Source of the DNA: Eledone cirrhosa
Taxonomy: Eukaryota > Mollusca > Cephalopoda > Octopoda > Eledonidae
Length of the DNA stretch: 64,000 bases
Direction of reading: 5' to 3'
NCBI GenBank assembly: GCA_964016885.1
Contig: OZ024742.1
Span: 113,766,660-113,830,659 of the forward strand
Positions 39,062 through 50,244 of this stretch are shown here, piece by piece. Under the pieces are notes generated by a model. It did no database searches and was not told the DNA's origin. It worked only from the letters and a program-made list of their open reading frames with translations. The translations under genes were made by a program, and so were the position numbers. The number at the start of each line of letters is the position of its first letter. Positions within the stretch are counted from its first letter, which is position 1.

Positions 39062-39981
39062 GTTAGGGTATAACGTCGGGCTGTAATACAGGAGAGTTTT
39101 GTGCAATTTATGTTTACAAGCCGAAATTGCCTCAGATTTTTTGTTTAAGATGTGGTCTGTGGCGTAGAGTATTTCCAGGGCCTCAGCGGCGCAGAGGTCA
39201 CATGGTCTTTTATTTCCGTTATACGATCTAGCCCGAGCTAGGATCTCCCAGTGTAACTTATATTGGGTGTGGTTGTCTTATAGACTCCAGATATAAGCTG
39301 AAAGTGACGTCATATTCCTTTTTAGAGGGTAACGAAAAGAATGGGTATGCATGTAAAGACGCTGCTTGAATCTATTGGCGGTTAACCCTATGTAGGCCCT
39401 ACGGGTAGTGGGTGTTTCAACCTTACATTTGTAGACAATGTTACTAGAGAGGCATTTCCCGGATAGAGGCAATCAACCCGATTCCTACAAATACAGTTAG
39501 TACTAACTACAGGGTTGCACGTGTTTCTACGGCTAGGTAGTTTAGCTAAATTTGAAGCTGTGATGTTATGTGCAAGGTTAAGAGTCGTAGAGTAAGACAT
39601 TTTAATAGTATTTCTATTAAAAATGTTACTATATTTATGTGTAGGGTGAAAATGCTTCGTAATAAGGGAAAGAACAATCTTAGCTAATCGTGTGGCCACC
39701 TCCATATTATATGGTGGGTTATACCAACAAATGCGGCGGTATCTATTTCTTCTAGGTCTATTTTCGTACTATGTATATGCTACCTTATCGACAAATCCAC
39801 TCCCAACAAGAGCTTCATTGTAATAAGTGGAATGGTCGTTGAAAATATGCTCGTTAGTAGATAGACGGGAAAGACTCAACGAAGCGTTTCTTACAAGGTT
39901 CTTGGTTATGCTGGTAGGATGGTTGGAATGCCTACTTATGTAATTAAGCGTATCATTCGGCTTTCTATACGGGTAATACAA
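39062..39981 (-). pseudogene. PLE family A polyprotein copy 5: RT end, GIY-YIG, C-terminal Cys/His module
   Basis: Minus strand from 39,981: YYPYRKPNDTLNYI, SNHPTSITKNLVRN, STYYNEALVGSG. The stretch 39,705-39,475 has the pre-nuclease region with SNIFNRNTIKMSYSTTLN and TNCICRNRVDC. A one-base shift leads to PLSGKCLSSNIVYKCKV and RAYIGLTANRFKQRL, the GIY-YIG domain (39,472-39,350). LSAYIWSL is followed by a TAA, and then the frame goes on with YKLHWEILARARSYNG, RPCDLCAAEALEIL and SACKH to a stop at about 39,062. This is the best-preserved C-terminus in the window: one frameshift and one stop from the linker onward. The catalytic YRDD half of the RT is absent. Confidence 0.85.
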
Positions 39982-40123
39982 CCTATTAATGACGTATTAT
40001 ATTCGTTTTTTCCAGTTCTTTGCCAGGGAACGTTCCCACGAACCAGAGTATCGTTTTCCTGTCTTCCTCCGGTTGCAACGTGTTTTGAAATATCCACTTC
40101 TGCGTTTACAGATTGACTTTGTT

Positions 40124-40174
40124 AGTTTCAGAAGATCCCGTTAAGGTTGAAAGCAGCGATTCTTTGCTTAAACT
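40124..40174 (+). ncRNA. Hammerhead-like motif, right arm of PLE copy 5
   Basis: AGTTT (40,124-28) pairs with AAACT (40,170-74) as stem I. The core CAGAAGA (40,129-135) is CUGANGA with A for U4. A short C/G stem II follows, then GAA (40,149-151). AGCA..TGCT (40,152-55 and 40,165-68) closes stem III as a real hairpin, and T at 40,169 is the cleavage position. The U4 change is present in both arms and at 40.5 kb, so it is subfamily-wide. Confidence 0.5.
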
Positions 40175-40190
40175 TTAATCTGTTATTTTA

Positions 40191-40236
<46 letters not shown>

Positions 40237-40429
40237 GTGTGTGTGGGGGGGGGGTGTTTAAACGTAAACAATGTTTGGATATTTTTCTCTGTTCAGGAAT
40301 AGATGTTGTTAAATATACGCGTTTGAACTGCGCATGGCAACATGAATCAATATTCCTATAATTGCATACATTTATGGACTCACGCTTCCGTCAATACAGG
40401 CGAAGATAGAAATTTACTTGCATCATTTA

Positions 40430-40545
40430 TACACACAAACACACACACACACACACACAAACATATATATATATATATATAGAAAAAGTTCAAGGAAAGA
40501 ATCGCTGCTTTCACCCTTTACGGGATCTTCTGAAATTCTTTGGAT
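40430..40545 (-). repeat. (CA)n/(TA)n and a fragment of the copy 5 terminal repeat
   Basis: CA then TA at 40,432-40,482. 40,484-40,540 then matches the copy 5 arm on the minus strand, including a hammerhead-like core with CCC/GGG in stem II. Confidence 0.6.
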
Positions 40546-40940
40546 TCTAGTCTTCAAATTTATTATTATTATTACTATATATATATATATTATACAGAAT
40601 GTGTGTCCCTTAGTCATACAATTTACTTGACAACCCCATAGCTTGCACTGAAAAACCAGGCACTTGATGGGAAAAAATATATATATATTTCAGAAATGTT
40701 TTTACTAAATACATAAGCTTTGAAAATATTTGCCATTCCAGATGAAAAAAAAACGAAAAATTCGTTGATCGAAGCCACTAACACGTCCAAATAAGCAGCT
40801 TTGTGTGGATATTTAAGTGCAGATTTAGAATAACAGCCTTTGAATCTCCTCATTAACGTGGAATCGTTTTTTTTATCGGATTAAAGTGTTTTAATCACTT
40901 TTCCTCTAGTAATTCCATGTGAAGCCACCTCTCTCCCTCT
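40546..40940. other. No recognisable feature
   Basis: AT-rich noncoding sequence. Confidence 0.5.
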
Positions 40941-40943
40941 TGC

Positions 40944-40964
40944 TATATATATACATATATATAT

Positions 40965-41025
<61 letters not shown>

Positions 41026-41214
41026 TTGAGAAAGAGACGATTATTAGGAAGTAAAATATTTGTTTTTCCCTTTTTTATTTATTTCTCTCATTTTTCTGGG
41101 TAAGAAAATGATTAAATAGAAATGTTTTACTTTGTGTGAAGTATTAAGGTATTAGTTGATGTGTGTGTGTATGTGTGTGTGTGGGTGTGTGGGTGTGTGT
41201 GTATGTGTGTGTGT

Positions 41215-41271
<57 letters not shown>

Positions 41272-41314
41272 TGTCTGTGTGTGGGCGATCATGTATTCCT
41301 GTACACACAGACAC

Positions 41315-41408
<94 letters not shown>

Positions 41409-41412
41409 GTAT
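40944..41412. repeat. (TA)n, (GT)n and (TA)n microsatellites with an inverted-repeat arm between
   Basis: TA at 40,944-41,021, GT at 41,159-41,280 and TA at 41,318-41,410. The unique 41,023-41,146 between the first two is the inverse of 45,141-45,257. Confidence 0.9.
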
Positions 41413-42078
41413 GTATATATATATGACATGGTATATGATCGGACGGGATATTGGGTTGCTGCATGGTGTTCTTTCATGTATAATAAATATATGATTCTCG
41501 TTTCGAGAGAACCAACAGATGAATTTGAAAATCGAGTCTCTTACCCGGGAAATCGCGTCAAATCGCGTCAAATCTCGTGCACTTTTGTGGAATAGATGTT
41601 GACATAAATGGAAAACGTTAACAGAAGTGGCCCGGATAATTGTGTGATGTTGTGCAAGTGATTCGTCACCTAAATATCTGGGAGGCCACGCGTGGGACTG
41701 GCTTCTTGGTGGAGAAGTCAAAAACACTCACATAGGTTCTACACTCCCTATTGAGTAATCAAATCGTTCATTCGGACTTGGGGTATATTTGAGACCTCAG
41801 CACAACAGTATTTTTGCCCTAAGAATATATAATATTCATTTTTTCATTAGTTTACTTTTCTCCGCCATTTACTTTCGGTCATATTTGGCAGAAGTCTGCT
41901 GAGTTTCACGATGGGGACAACAGTGAATATTGAGCGATTTTGAGTTTTTACTTTATCGATTGCTTTCATATCAACAGCAAGTGTCGAGACTTCAAAGACC
42001 AATAAATTATGTGACACTGCCAAACACAGAAACATAGAGAAAAGCCAGGAACCACCATAAAATCCCTGATCTGCAAAA
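41413..42078. other. No gene recognised
   Basis: Noncoding; the motif 'cgcgtcaaatcgcgtcaaat' is a short tandem near 41,552. It may include decayed 5' parts of the PLE that follows. Confidence 0.4.
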
Positions 42079-42460
42079 CATACCCTTTTAAGAAAACCCA
42101 TTCTACTAATAGGAACTGCGTTATATGTACAGGAAACACCCACATAAATTGTAAAACTAGAAATCTAGTCTATAGCGTAAGATGTACAAAGGGTACTTGC
42201 AGAAACATGACAACAACATACATAGGCGAGACAGGTCGAAGCATAGGAGAAGGGATAGACCAACACTGGGGCAATTAAAAGAACGAAAAAACGTTTCAGT
42301 AGTATACGAACACGCCAGACAACAACCTGGCGGTAACATAGACGCCGTAGAGATTAAAATAATATCTAAACATAAAAAGGACCCTGCGAGTAGGCAAATC
42401 AGAGAGGCAAGCGAAATAGTGCTTAGAAGGCCAAAGCTAAACAGGAAGATTTGAATGGAA
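42079..42460 (+). pseudogene. PLE C-terminus with GIY-YIG nuclease, third family
   Basis: From 42,079: THSTNRNCVICTGNTHINC, then NLVYSVRC and TTTYIGETGRSIGE. A frameshift near 42,245 leads into QQPGGNIDAVEIKIISKHKK and DPASRQIREASEIVLRRPKLNRK. The final RQIREA..LN.K signature before a Trp-Asn is typical of the C-terminal end of PLE nucleases. RT is not visible upstream. A hammerhead-like motif follows 280 bases downstream, at the edge of a TA run, as expected for the end of a PLE. Confidence 0.75.
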
Positions 42461-42743
42461 TAACAACAACACCCAAACAAACAATACTGACTTAAGAGAA
42501 ATATAAATATAATAAATATATACACAAGCACAATAACAACAAACACATATAAACACACACTAGTAAACTAAGATAGAATACAATAACCAAAACACATTCA
42601 CCCAAGCGCGAACACACACACACACAAAACACTATATACACACGCAGACGCATGCGCAGAGAAGAAGACACAAATAAATACATAATTAAACAGATAAAAT
42701 ACAAATGGCGTAGACATACAATACAACACGTGGACCCATAATC

Positions 42744-42791
42744 ATACCACTGATGATGTTGCAGATGTGCAACGAAAGAAATGTGTCAGAC
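42744..42791 (+). ncRNA. Hammerhead-like motif downstream of PLE relic
   Basis: CTGATGA (42,750-56) is a perfect core. GTTGC/GCAAC (42,758-62, 42,769-73) is a five-pair stem II, GAA is at 42,774-76 and the cleavage base C is at 42,787 after U. Stem III has decayed and I find no good stem I, so activity is doubtful. Confidence 0.45.
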
Positions 42792-43084
42792 TATATATAT
42801 ATGTATTTAAATCTGTATATTTGCCCGTAGGTCTATCAATGATAACAATTGAGGACCAACTGAATTAACAGTGGAGATATAAAAGATACAGAAGCGAAAA
42901 GCAACCAAACAGTGAATGTGGTCTGTTATTATTTCTGGTAATATTATTACAACACTATGAGCCTCCCCAAGTATAACATTTGTTTCGGCACACGATTTCA
43001 TATCAAAAACCTCGCAAAACTAATTCATCGCCGTCATATATATATATTAACAGTCGATCGACCTTCGTCAAATCGGAGGTGACA

Positions 43085-43380
43085 GTATAGTACCAACGGC
43101 CCCGTCTAGAACAAGTGGCAGATATTACAGTAGCCTGGGGTTCAAAGGCCCACAGGATTTCAACAAGCTACGAAGAAATTTGAGAGATCTGCATTGTGTG
43201 GTGGTGGTTGATTTCAAGAAACATCTTGACATCCTGCTATCCAGGATCCCCTGTGAGCCCACCGCAATGTACGAAGGTAATTTAAGTGCAGCAGCGACGA
43301 ATTCCCTCTTACACCAATGGCCAGTCAGCACAGGCTGGAGATAGAACATTTAGCAACAAGGTCGGTGCCCTAGAATGGCC
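43085..43380 (+). pseudogene. Possible C-terminal tail of a LINE reverse-transcriptase ORF
   Basis: The plus strand reads VVDFKKHLDILLSRIPCEP, then AAATNSLLHQWPVS and a stop. The FK..LD..L..IP..P..A.TNSLL.Q pattern resembles the end of jockey/CR1-like ORF2 proteins found in many invertebrates. No RT core is visible. Assignment is from memory of the pattern. Confidence 0.45.
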
Positions 43381-43469
43381 TCAGCTGGTGTACCTGGACG
43401 AGATAAAAGTGTAAAAGAATGTATGTAGAGAGAAAGAACAACTCATCTCATAAGAAATATGATATATAT

Positions 43470-44090
43470 ATACAACAAATATATATTTTATAGAAGATTA
43501 TCTACACAGGTGGAATCAAAGGTGAAACCTAATAGCGCTATTCCATACCTGGAGAGTGCAGCTCAAAATCAATCTATTTAATCCATCATCGAAAACATCA
43601 ATCAATATAACCGATCATCGGATACACACTATCGATTACGATTAAACTATATGAGACTCAGGTTTTGTCTAACCAATATATCGGAAATATAGAATGAAGT
43701 GATAAATAAATCAATATACCTGCCAATATCCAACACAATCCTCATGCTGAGAAGCACATGGTGAAAACACGTTAAACCCAAGGCAAACAGATATCATCAA
43801 GGTGGATGACACACCTCCGCTAGAAATAGCCACATTGATTATACCGACCTAGCTCAACAAATAAAGATGTTTGGAGCCGTTAAATTCAAATAGTAAACCA
43901 AAACATATCAAATAATGCTAAATTCATGTTTCACAATAAGCAAGTTAAATAGAATGGGCCATGTATCGTATTAGAAACACCGCATGTTGTATATGCACCA
44001 AATACATATTCTATAGAAGAATATGTACCGAGCTGGTGAAATCTCACAGCGCTATTTCATACCTGGAGAGTGAAGTTGAAAATCAATATA
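43470..44090. repeat. Direct duplication flanking unassigned sequence
   Basis: 43,485-43,580 and 43,998-44,088 share 'agcgctatt' and 'catacctggagagtg' in a longer alignable block. The later copy runs into TA and then the PLE nuclease. Confidence 0.5.
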
Positions 44091-44105
44091 TATATATATA
44101 TATAT

Positions 44106-44596
44106 TGCATAAAGAGCAAAGGACAACCTAAATCCATAAAAAACAACCTCACAAAAGCCAAAATCCAACAAACCCTCATAATGAACCCTACAGTAACAAA
44201 ATCCGGAACGCCCAACTGTGGCATTTGCATAAATCTAATAGAATGTTCAACATTCCATTTAAACAAGGACAACATTTCACAGTTAAACACAACTTTACAT
44301 GTGCATCTGAAAACCTAATCTATGTTTTGACCTGCTCAGGTTGTCAAAATCACTACATAGGACAGACAAAAAACAGCCTCCGACAACGTATCACAAATCA
44401 AAATACAGGAATACAGAAAGATTGCGTTTAGTGAACATATCGCTAATTGTGCGCCCAACCAACATCCAAACTCTAAAATGTTCAACATTTACAAATTCAT
44501 AGACAATGCTACTTTCATCCTCGTACCAATAAGGAAACGTATTTGATTAACAAATTCCAAGCTATACTTAATGCACTAAACTTCGGCCTAAACTAA
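44106..44596 (+). pseudogene. Canonical PLE C-terminus with GIY-YIG nuclease
   Basis: QPKSIKNNLTKAKI and TVTKSGTPNCGIC start the cysteine-bearing region. After a frame change come FTVKHNFTCASENLIYVLTC and NHYIGQTKNSLRQR, and in another frame IAFSEHIANCAPNQHPNSKM. LINKFQAILNALNFGLN ends at a TAA at 44,594-44,596. The YIGQT and RQR pattern and length fit PLE endonucleases of the same broad type as at 29.35 kb. At least three frameshifts; the RT is missing. Confidence 0.78.
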
Positions 44597-44599
44597 AAC

Positions 44600-45140
44600 T
44601 GGAACGAACAATGAACCAAATACAAATACATATGTCTCTCTAAAGTGTTACCTCCCTACACCCTACCTAATCCTTTTTCTTAAATAAATTAAATACCATC
44701 CACCATTTCTCTCCCACCCTGAATTATCTCCCCTCCACATTAACTCTCTAAAAAGGGAAATCATATCAAATCCCAGACCACCATTTGCCTCCATCATGGA
44801 TCAACTAAGCACTGTTGCTATATTAACACATTTTGATCTGCTTATCTTCAAGAACTCTGCCTGTATATAACATTATTTTTCTCTTTCACATTGCCTTATT
44901 ATGTTCCACATTACGTCCTTTTTTTTTCTTTTTTCGTTTCACTTCATAAACCTTGTTTCTAAATAACATTATTCTTTCTTCACCATTTCCTTAGCATGTT
45001 CAACACGACCATAACACACCAATACATATTATTATCATTTGATAATGCAAAAAAATGCTGAAACCGGTAATATACAATTATAAAATATATAAATAAGTAA
45101 ATAAATGCTATTGTTAATTAATAAATAAATCTAGGAATAC
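44600..45140. other. Probable 3' UTR of the preceding PLE relic
   Basis: Pyrimidine-rich, ending in 'aatgctgaaaccggtaatat' and A-rich short repeats. No coding. Confidence 0.4.
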
Positions 45141-45257
45141 CTTCACACAAAGTAAAATATTTCGTTTTAATCATTTTCTAACCCAGAAAAAAAGAGAGGA
45201 GAAAATAAAAAGGAAAAATATATATTTGTCATCCTAATAATCGTCTTTTTCTCCCTG
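45141..45257 (+). repeat. Right arm of a long-range inverted repeat
   Basis: 'cacacaaagtaaaa', 'taatcattttct', 'acccagaaaaa' and 'cctaataatcgtct' occur in inverse order at 41,023-41,146. Confidence 0.6.
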
Positions 45258-45780
45258 TTTTCTAGCAAGACCTAACTCTGATCATGTAGGTTTTATCAAT
45301 CTACAGGTAGACGGGTTAGTAAAATCATGTTTGTGATTTCCATCACTGTAATGAAGGCAACACGTTCTGCTAAACGTTCAATATGTTTTGCTAATCTTTA
45401 TTCTTAATATTTGTATTTGGTTTAGCCATTCGGTAATTATCGGTTATTCTACAAAGTATAATGTTGTTATATTCTTCCTTATCCAATTGATAAACGTTTT
45501 GGTGGGGTTTTGTCCGAAAATTCAAAAATATTCTGAGAGGATTTGAACATTCAAAAATATTCTGAGAGGATTTCCAATGTCGTTTACGTTAATGTGATTG
45601 TTGCGACTACATCTAATAGGTCAGCTTTGGACCGGTATGATCCTTAAATCGGGAAGGGTATTTAATAGAATTAATGTTAACATTTTCGGTGGCTCCGTGG
45701 CCACTTCACCGTAGAGCAGAAGTGTCTTTCACCTCAATGTACGTGCAAAATCTAAATCGTCGATAAGCATGTTGGTGTGC
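45258..45780. other. No recognisable feature
   Basis: Noncoding; a 26-bp direct duplication ('attcaaaaatattctgagag') around 45,520-45,570. Confidence 0.5.
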
Positions 45781-45781
45781 T

Positions 45782-46010
<229 letters not shown>

Positions 46011-46054
46011 AAATTTCATTCACTTAACAAGTATGTGCTGCCATTAGTTAAGGG

Positions 46055-48323
46055 CAGGGGTCACCATACTACGGCCCGCGGGCCGGATCAGGCCCGCGAC
46101 GTCAGTTCATCAGCCTCGACAGTACTTGCATTTGTGTGATAAAACGGATGGAACACGAGATGTTTCTAATTCAATGTATTTTTCCTTTTCAGGTCCCCTT
46201 TTCTTCACCCTTTATTATGGTTACTAAGAAAAGAAAAGTGGACGCCGAGTATCGCGTTTTCAATGAAGAATGGGGAGTAACGTATTTCTTGGTGGAAACA
46301 AAGGACCAGAAAGCTAGTTGCGTGGTGTGCAGCGAAAATGTTGCCGTTTTGAAAGAGTGCAATATTCGGCGTCACTTTGAAACAAAACATCTATCAACAT
46401 ATTCAAAGTTTTCTGGAAAGTTACGCTCTGAGAAATATGAGTCCATGAATCGTGGTTTAGAAACTTAAAGAAATCTCTTCACGAGAAAGTTTGCTGAAAA
46501 TGAATCTATCACTCGTACAAGTTACAAAATGGTACATAAGTTGGCAGAGGCACGAACACTGTTTACTGATGGCAACTTCATCAAAGAGTGTATGAAGGAA
46601 GCAGCAAACGACTTGAGTCCTGAGAAAGCCGATTTATTTGGGAGTATCAGCCTTTCGGCAAGTTCAGTTGTGCGGAAGACAGAAGAACTTGGAGCGAACA
46701 TAGTGCTACAGATACGCGAGAAAGCTAAGAACTTTTGTTGGTATTCTCTGGCGCTGGATGTGTCTACTGATCTCTCGAGTACGTCACAACTTCTCGTGTT
46801 CATTCGTGTTGTCAATTTCGACTTTCAGATAACGGAAGAGTTGGCATCCGTTTCCTGCATGCATGGAACAACAACTGGAAATTACACTTTCATGGAAGTT
46901 CAGAAAACTTTGCAAGACTATAAACTTCAGTGGAATCAGCTTTGAGATGTTACAGTTGATGGAGGAAAAAACATGGCTGGAGTGAGGAAGTGTCTGGTCG
47001 GGCAGATGAGAACTCAGTTGGAAGATTTGCAAATTTGGGGCGCCCTGTTCATACACTGTATCATACATCAGCAAGCACTCTGTGGAAAAGACTTGGATAT
47101 TTCTTGTGTACTGAAACCAGTCATTACTGCTGTGAACTTTATTCGGGGACATGCACTCAGTACCGTCAGTTCCAGGCTTTTCTTGAAGAAATTGATTCTG
47201 ATTTCTGTGATTTGCCTTATCACACAGCAGTGAGGTGGCTCAGCTGCGGTAAAGTCCTGTTTCGTTTTTACAAGCTCCGAAACAAAATAGAAGTTTTTCT
47301 CACTGAAAAAGATAGAGCTGATCCACAGCTGTCAGATCCTACCTGGCTGTCAAGGTTGTCATTTTTGGTCGACATCACATCCCACATGAATGAACTGAAC
47401 TTGAAACTTCAGAGAAAGGATAACCTCGTCTGTGATCTCTACAGAATCATCAAAGGATTTCGCAGAAAGCAGTCATTGTTTGAAGCACGAGTGGAAGGAG
47501 AAAGCTTCTCTCATTTTCACTGTATCATAGTGTTTTGCGCTACAATTGCTGAATATGTCAACCTCGATTTTTCTAAAAGATTATTCGTGACTTAAAGAAG
47601 AATCTTTTGGACAGATTTTCAGATCTCGACAGAATTGAGAGTGATATTCTTCTGTTCCAGAATCCGATTGATTGTAAGTTGATGATGTGCCAGTTGAACT
47701 ACAGTGGGAGCTCATTGATTTGCAAGTACATGACTTGTTGAAAGAGAAGCACAGAGAAGGAAAACTTGTTGAATTTTACCGCTTCTTACCTGGTGTTGAG
47801 TTTCCGAAATTGAAGAAAGTTGCCGCTGGTATGGCATCATTGTTTGGAACAACTTATGTCTGTGAGCAAACATTTTCAAAAATGGAGTATGTGAAGTCAA
47901 CACATCGAACGAGATTGACTGATGAACATTTGAAACCGATTCTCTTGATTGGATGCAGCAATTCCAAACCAAACATTGATGATATCTTGAAAGCCAAACG
48001 TCCGTTTCACAAATCTAACTAACCTTTTTGCTGCTTAGTTTGTAAGATTCGGATATGTGCACACTAGGTCTGATGTAACTATATTTTTGCTAACGTCGCC
48101 TTCTTTGATAACTTTTTAGTAAATAAATATGTTGGTTGTCTTTGTTTTTTGTTCATTGCACGCCACTCACCCATGATTAACGTGGAATGTTAAACGTAGT
48201 ATTTCGTCTTTTTTCCCAGAGCTTTCGTTCTGGCTTGCAAGTATTTAACAGAATGATATGCGGCCCGCGCTTGTCATTCTTTCAGTTATCCGGCCCACTG
48301 TGAAAACAGTCTGGTAAACCCTG
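46055..48323 (+). mobile_element. hAT-superfamily DNA transposon with 8-bp target duplication
   Basis: The left end CAGGGGTCACCATACT and the right end, read inward, CAGGGTTTACCAGACTG form short imperfect terminal inverted repeats. CCCGCGGGCC / 'gcggcccgcgc' blocks lie inside both ends. The flanks are GTTAAGGG (46,047-46,054) and GTTTAGGG (48,324-48,331), an 8-bp duplication with one mismatch, as hAT elements make. It contains a broken transposase gene. Confidence 0.85.
46217..48022 (+). pseudogene. hAT transposase with BED zinc finger (GTF2IRD2/ZBED-like), nearly complete but broken
   Basis: Start chosen at MVTKKRKVD (46,217), the usual N-terminus of this group. A BED-type finger (CVVC..RRHFETKH) follows in the first 75 residues. 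The catalytic core shows LALDVSTD (first Asp) and VTVDGGKNMAG (second Asp). AVRWLS follows near 47,230, and the C-terminal dimerisation part has LFGTTYVCEQTFSKMEYVKS and TRLTDEHL. The protein would bind the element ends and excise it by cut-and-paste. Damage: TAA at 46,466-46,468, TGA at 46,943-46,945, a frameshift near 47,157 and further breaks around 47,590-47,690. The relatives I recognise are transposases of the Charlie8 type, from which vertebrate GTF2IRD2 derives. About 600 residues if intact. Confidence 0.85.
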
Positions 48324-48331
48324 GTTTAGGG

Positions 48332-49740
48332 GGACATAACTATCCCCCACTGTGTATTTGAGGAGGACTCTATCCGCTCGATTAGTCGAAGAACAGAAAA
48401 GGCTGGCAAACTTGAAATATTAGTCGACACTCAGGTTCCAAGCCGTATTTACATTCCCTGTTCCAAATACATAGTCTCTGTGGTAAGGAGGAAGTGTTCA
48501 TCGAGGGGGAACCACTTCCCACTTCATATATCCTTTACGTGCCCGAATGAAATGGTAGTTTTAAAATGACTTCCTCCAATACACAGTGGTGTCCATAACT
48601 GTATCCCGGAAGCAATGGTAGTACGTATATGTTAAATGTATGAAGCTTTTTTACACTAAACAAGCTTTCTTCTAACATTTTGAGCGCTATTTTCCTTCAT
48701 ATTTTATGCACAGATTAATACCAAAATGTACATATGAATTTATATAAATATGTGGTCACAAATCCGCACATTGAAAATCATGGTACGATCTAATCGTTTG
48801 ATATATTTTTCAATTCCATCATTTGTTGAATTATCATTAAAACAATAACGTTACACAGACATTGTAGATGAGATTATAAATAGGTAGAATGATGATGCAT
48901 TATAATAAGCAGCCAACAGTTCAGCAATTTCGAGGATAATGTGTTTGAATCTATTGATAGATGTAGGAGCAATCTGCCAAGACCTTGAAAAGCATTGGAA
49001 GACAAAGGTAAAACAAAGCACGAGTTGATGAAAGAGAATATGACAAGATTAATTAAAAAGAGGATGAGTATGTTAGTAGAATTATAGATTAGTATAAAGA
49101 TGACACGGAGTTATATCTGATGAGCAAAGTAGTTAAACACATTAATTAACGTTGTGATTAGTTCAGCGAAACAGGCCATAGATACATTGTTATGAAAAGT
49201 ACGAGGTAGGCATTCAGATGTATCCAGATGTATGCATATATAAGAATTATACGTATTCTCTTTTCTGTAATTTATTAAAGCAAAGCCAAGGGTTGAACAA
49301 TTACATGATTATTTATATAGTTTCCTTGCGTTTTGACTCACAGCTTCCAGCAGAACACCGGCTTGTTTATTCCAACGCAGAAAAAAGAGTCCGTCTGGTT
49401 ACGCAGCCATTTATGAACAGCATTTGCGCTACTCTGCCAAAGATTTGAAAGCTGTTCCATAGATCGTGTAAGGATGAGGTTCAGAGGATTATGTTGCTGC
49501 TTCGTTTGATAATGCTTCTGCCCTCCCTCCAGCCTAGGGATACAAGCGAACTCGAACTCCTACATGCGTCTATGTCACTGAGATCAAGTTTTTCCACTGC
49601 AAGTACAATTGTTCAAATAAATAAGCATACAATAAATTGGAATGAAATTTGAGTGCTTAAATCGAATTTCGTAATTTTTCGCTTATCGATATGTTGCATC
49701 AGGAACATTGTTTAGTCAACAAGTTTACCAAAAGAATATG
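48332..49740. other. No gene; one short inverted repeat
   Basis: 'ccactgtgtatttgaggagga' (48,350-48,370) faces 'tcctccaatacacagtgg' (48,574-48,591), possibly the ends of a small unknown element. The rest is AT-rich, with no coding family recognised. Confidence 0.4.
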
Positions 49741-49742
49741 TA

Positions 49743-49746
<4 letters not shown>

Positions 49747-49832
<86 letters not shown>

Positions 49833-50155
49833 AATAGAAAACGAAAAATCAGTGATGCATCTGAACTCAATTTATTTTGTGTTACAATTGTTTCCTCGGC
49901 GGACAGCTCGAGTCGCGATCATTTTGTGGATCTGTCTGGTTCTCGACCCGCAGGTTCGACGTACACGTCTAAGGATTTAAGAGCATGGGATAATAGGCTC
50001 CGAAATCAGTAGACGTGTCCGTCGAACCTGCGGGTCCAGAATAAGACAGATCCACAAAATGATCGCGTCTCGAGTTGTCTGCCGGGGAAACAATTGTAAC
50101 ACACAATAAATTGAGTTCAGATGCTTCACTGATTGTTCGTTTGCTATTCTATCAT
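49747..50155. repeat. (CT)n(TA)n followed by a palindromic repeat, arms about 140 bp
   Basis: CT at 49,747-49,774 and TA to 49,828. Arms 49,829-49,972 and 50,013-50,155 are reverse complements with about one mismatch per ten bases. Both contain GAAACAATTGTAACAC on the outward strand, which resembles the 3' half of a hammerhead (GAA, palindromic ACAATTGT, A). A GTGT upstream could pair with ACAC, but no CUGANGA core is evident. Confidence 0.65.
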
Positions 50156-50244
50156 ACTGCGGTCTGTAAGAGCATGGTGGGCACAAACGGCATACCGCCT
50201 ATGGAAGCATCTTAGCTACCATCAGACATACATATATTAGAATG

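Larger units (their letters stand above)
38042..40230 (-). mobile_element. Penelope-like retroelement, family A copy 5, with inverted repeats and 5' truncation
   Basis: Arms 38,064-38,274 and 39,986-40,196 are near-identical reverse complements. (TA)n lies outside on the right (40,197-40,230), with 'aagaaccgtagagca' and TA on the left. Inside the left arm a unit of about 140 bp is duplicated (38,229-38,356 and 38,373-38,476). The RT gene lies between on the minus strand and meets the right arm without its N-terminal half, so the copy is 5'-truncated yet still has an inverted terminal repeat there. Confidence 0.8.

Noticed and set aside
42182..42454. 90-codon basic ORF as a separate gene
   Set aside because: It is the frameshifted C-terminal half of the PLE nuclease, ending in the RQIREA..LN.K signature.
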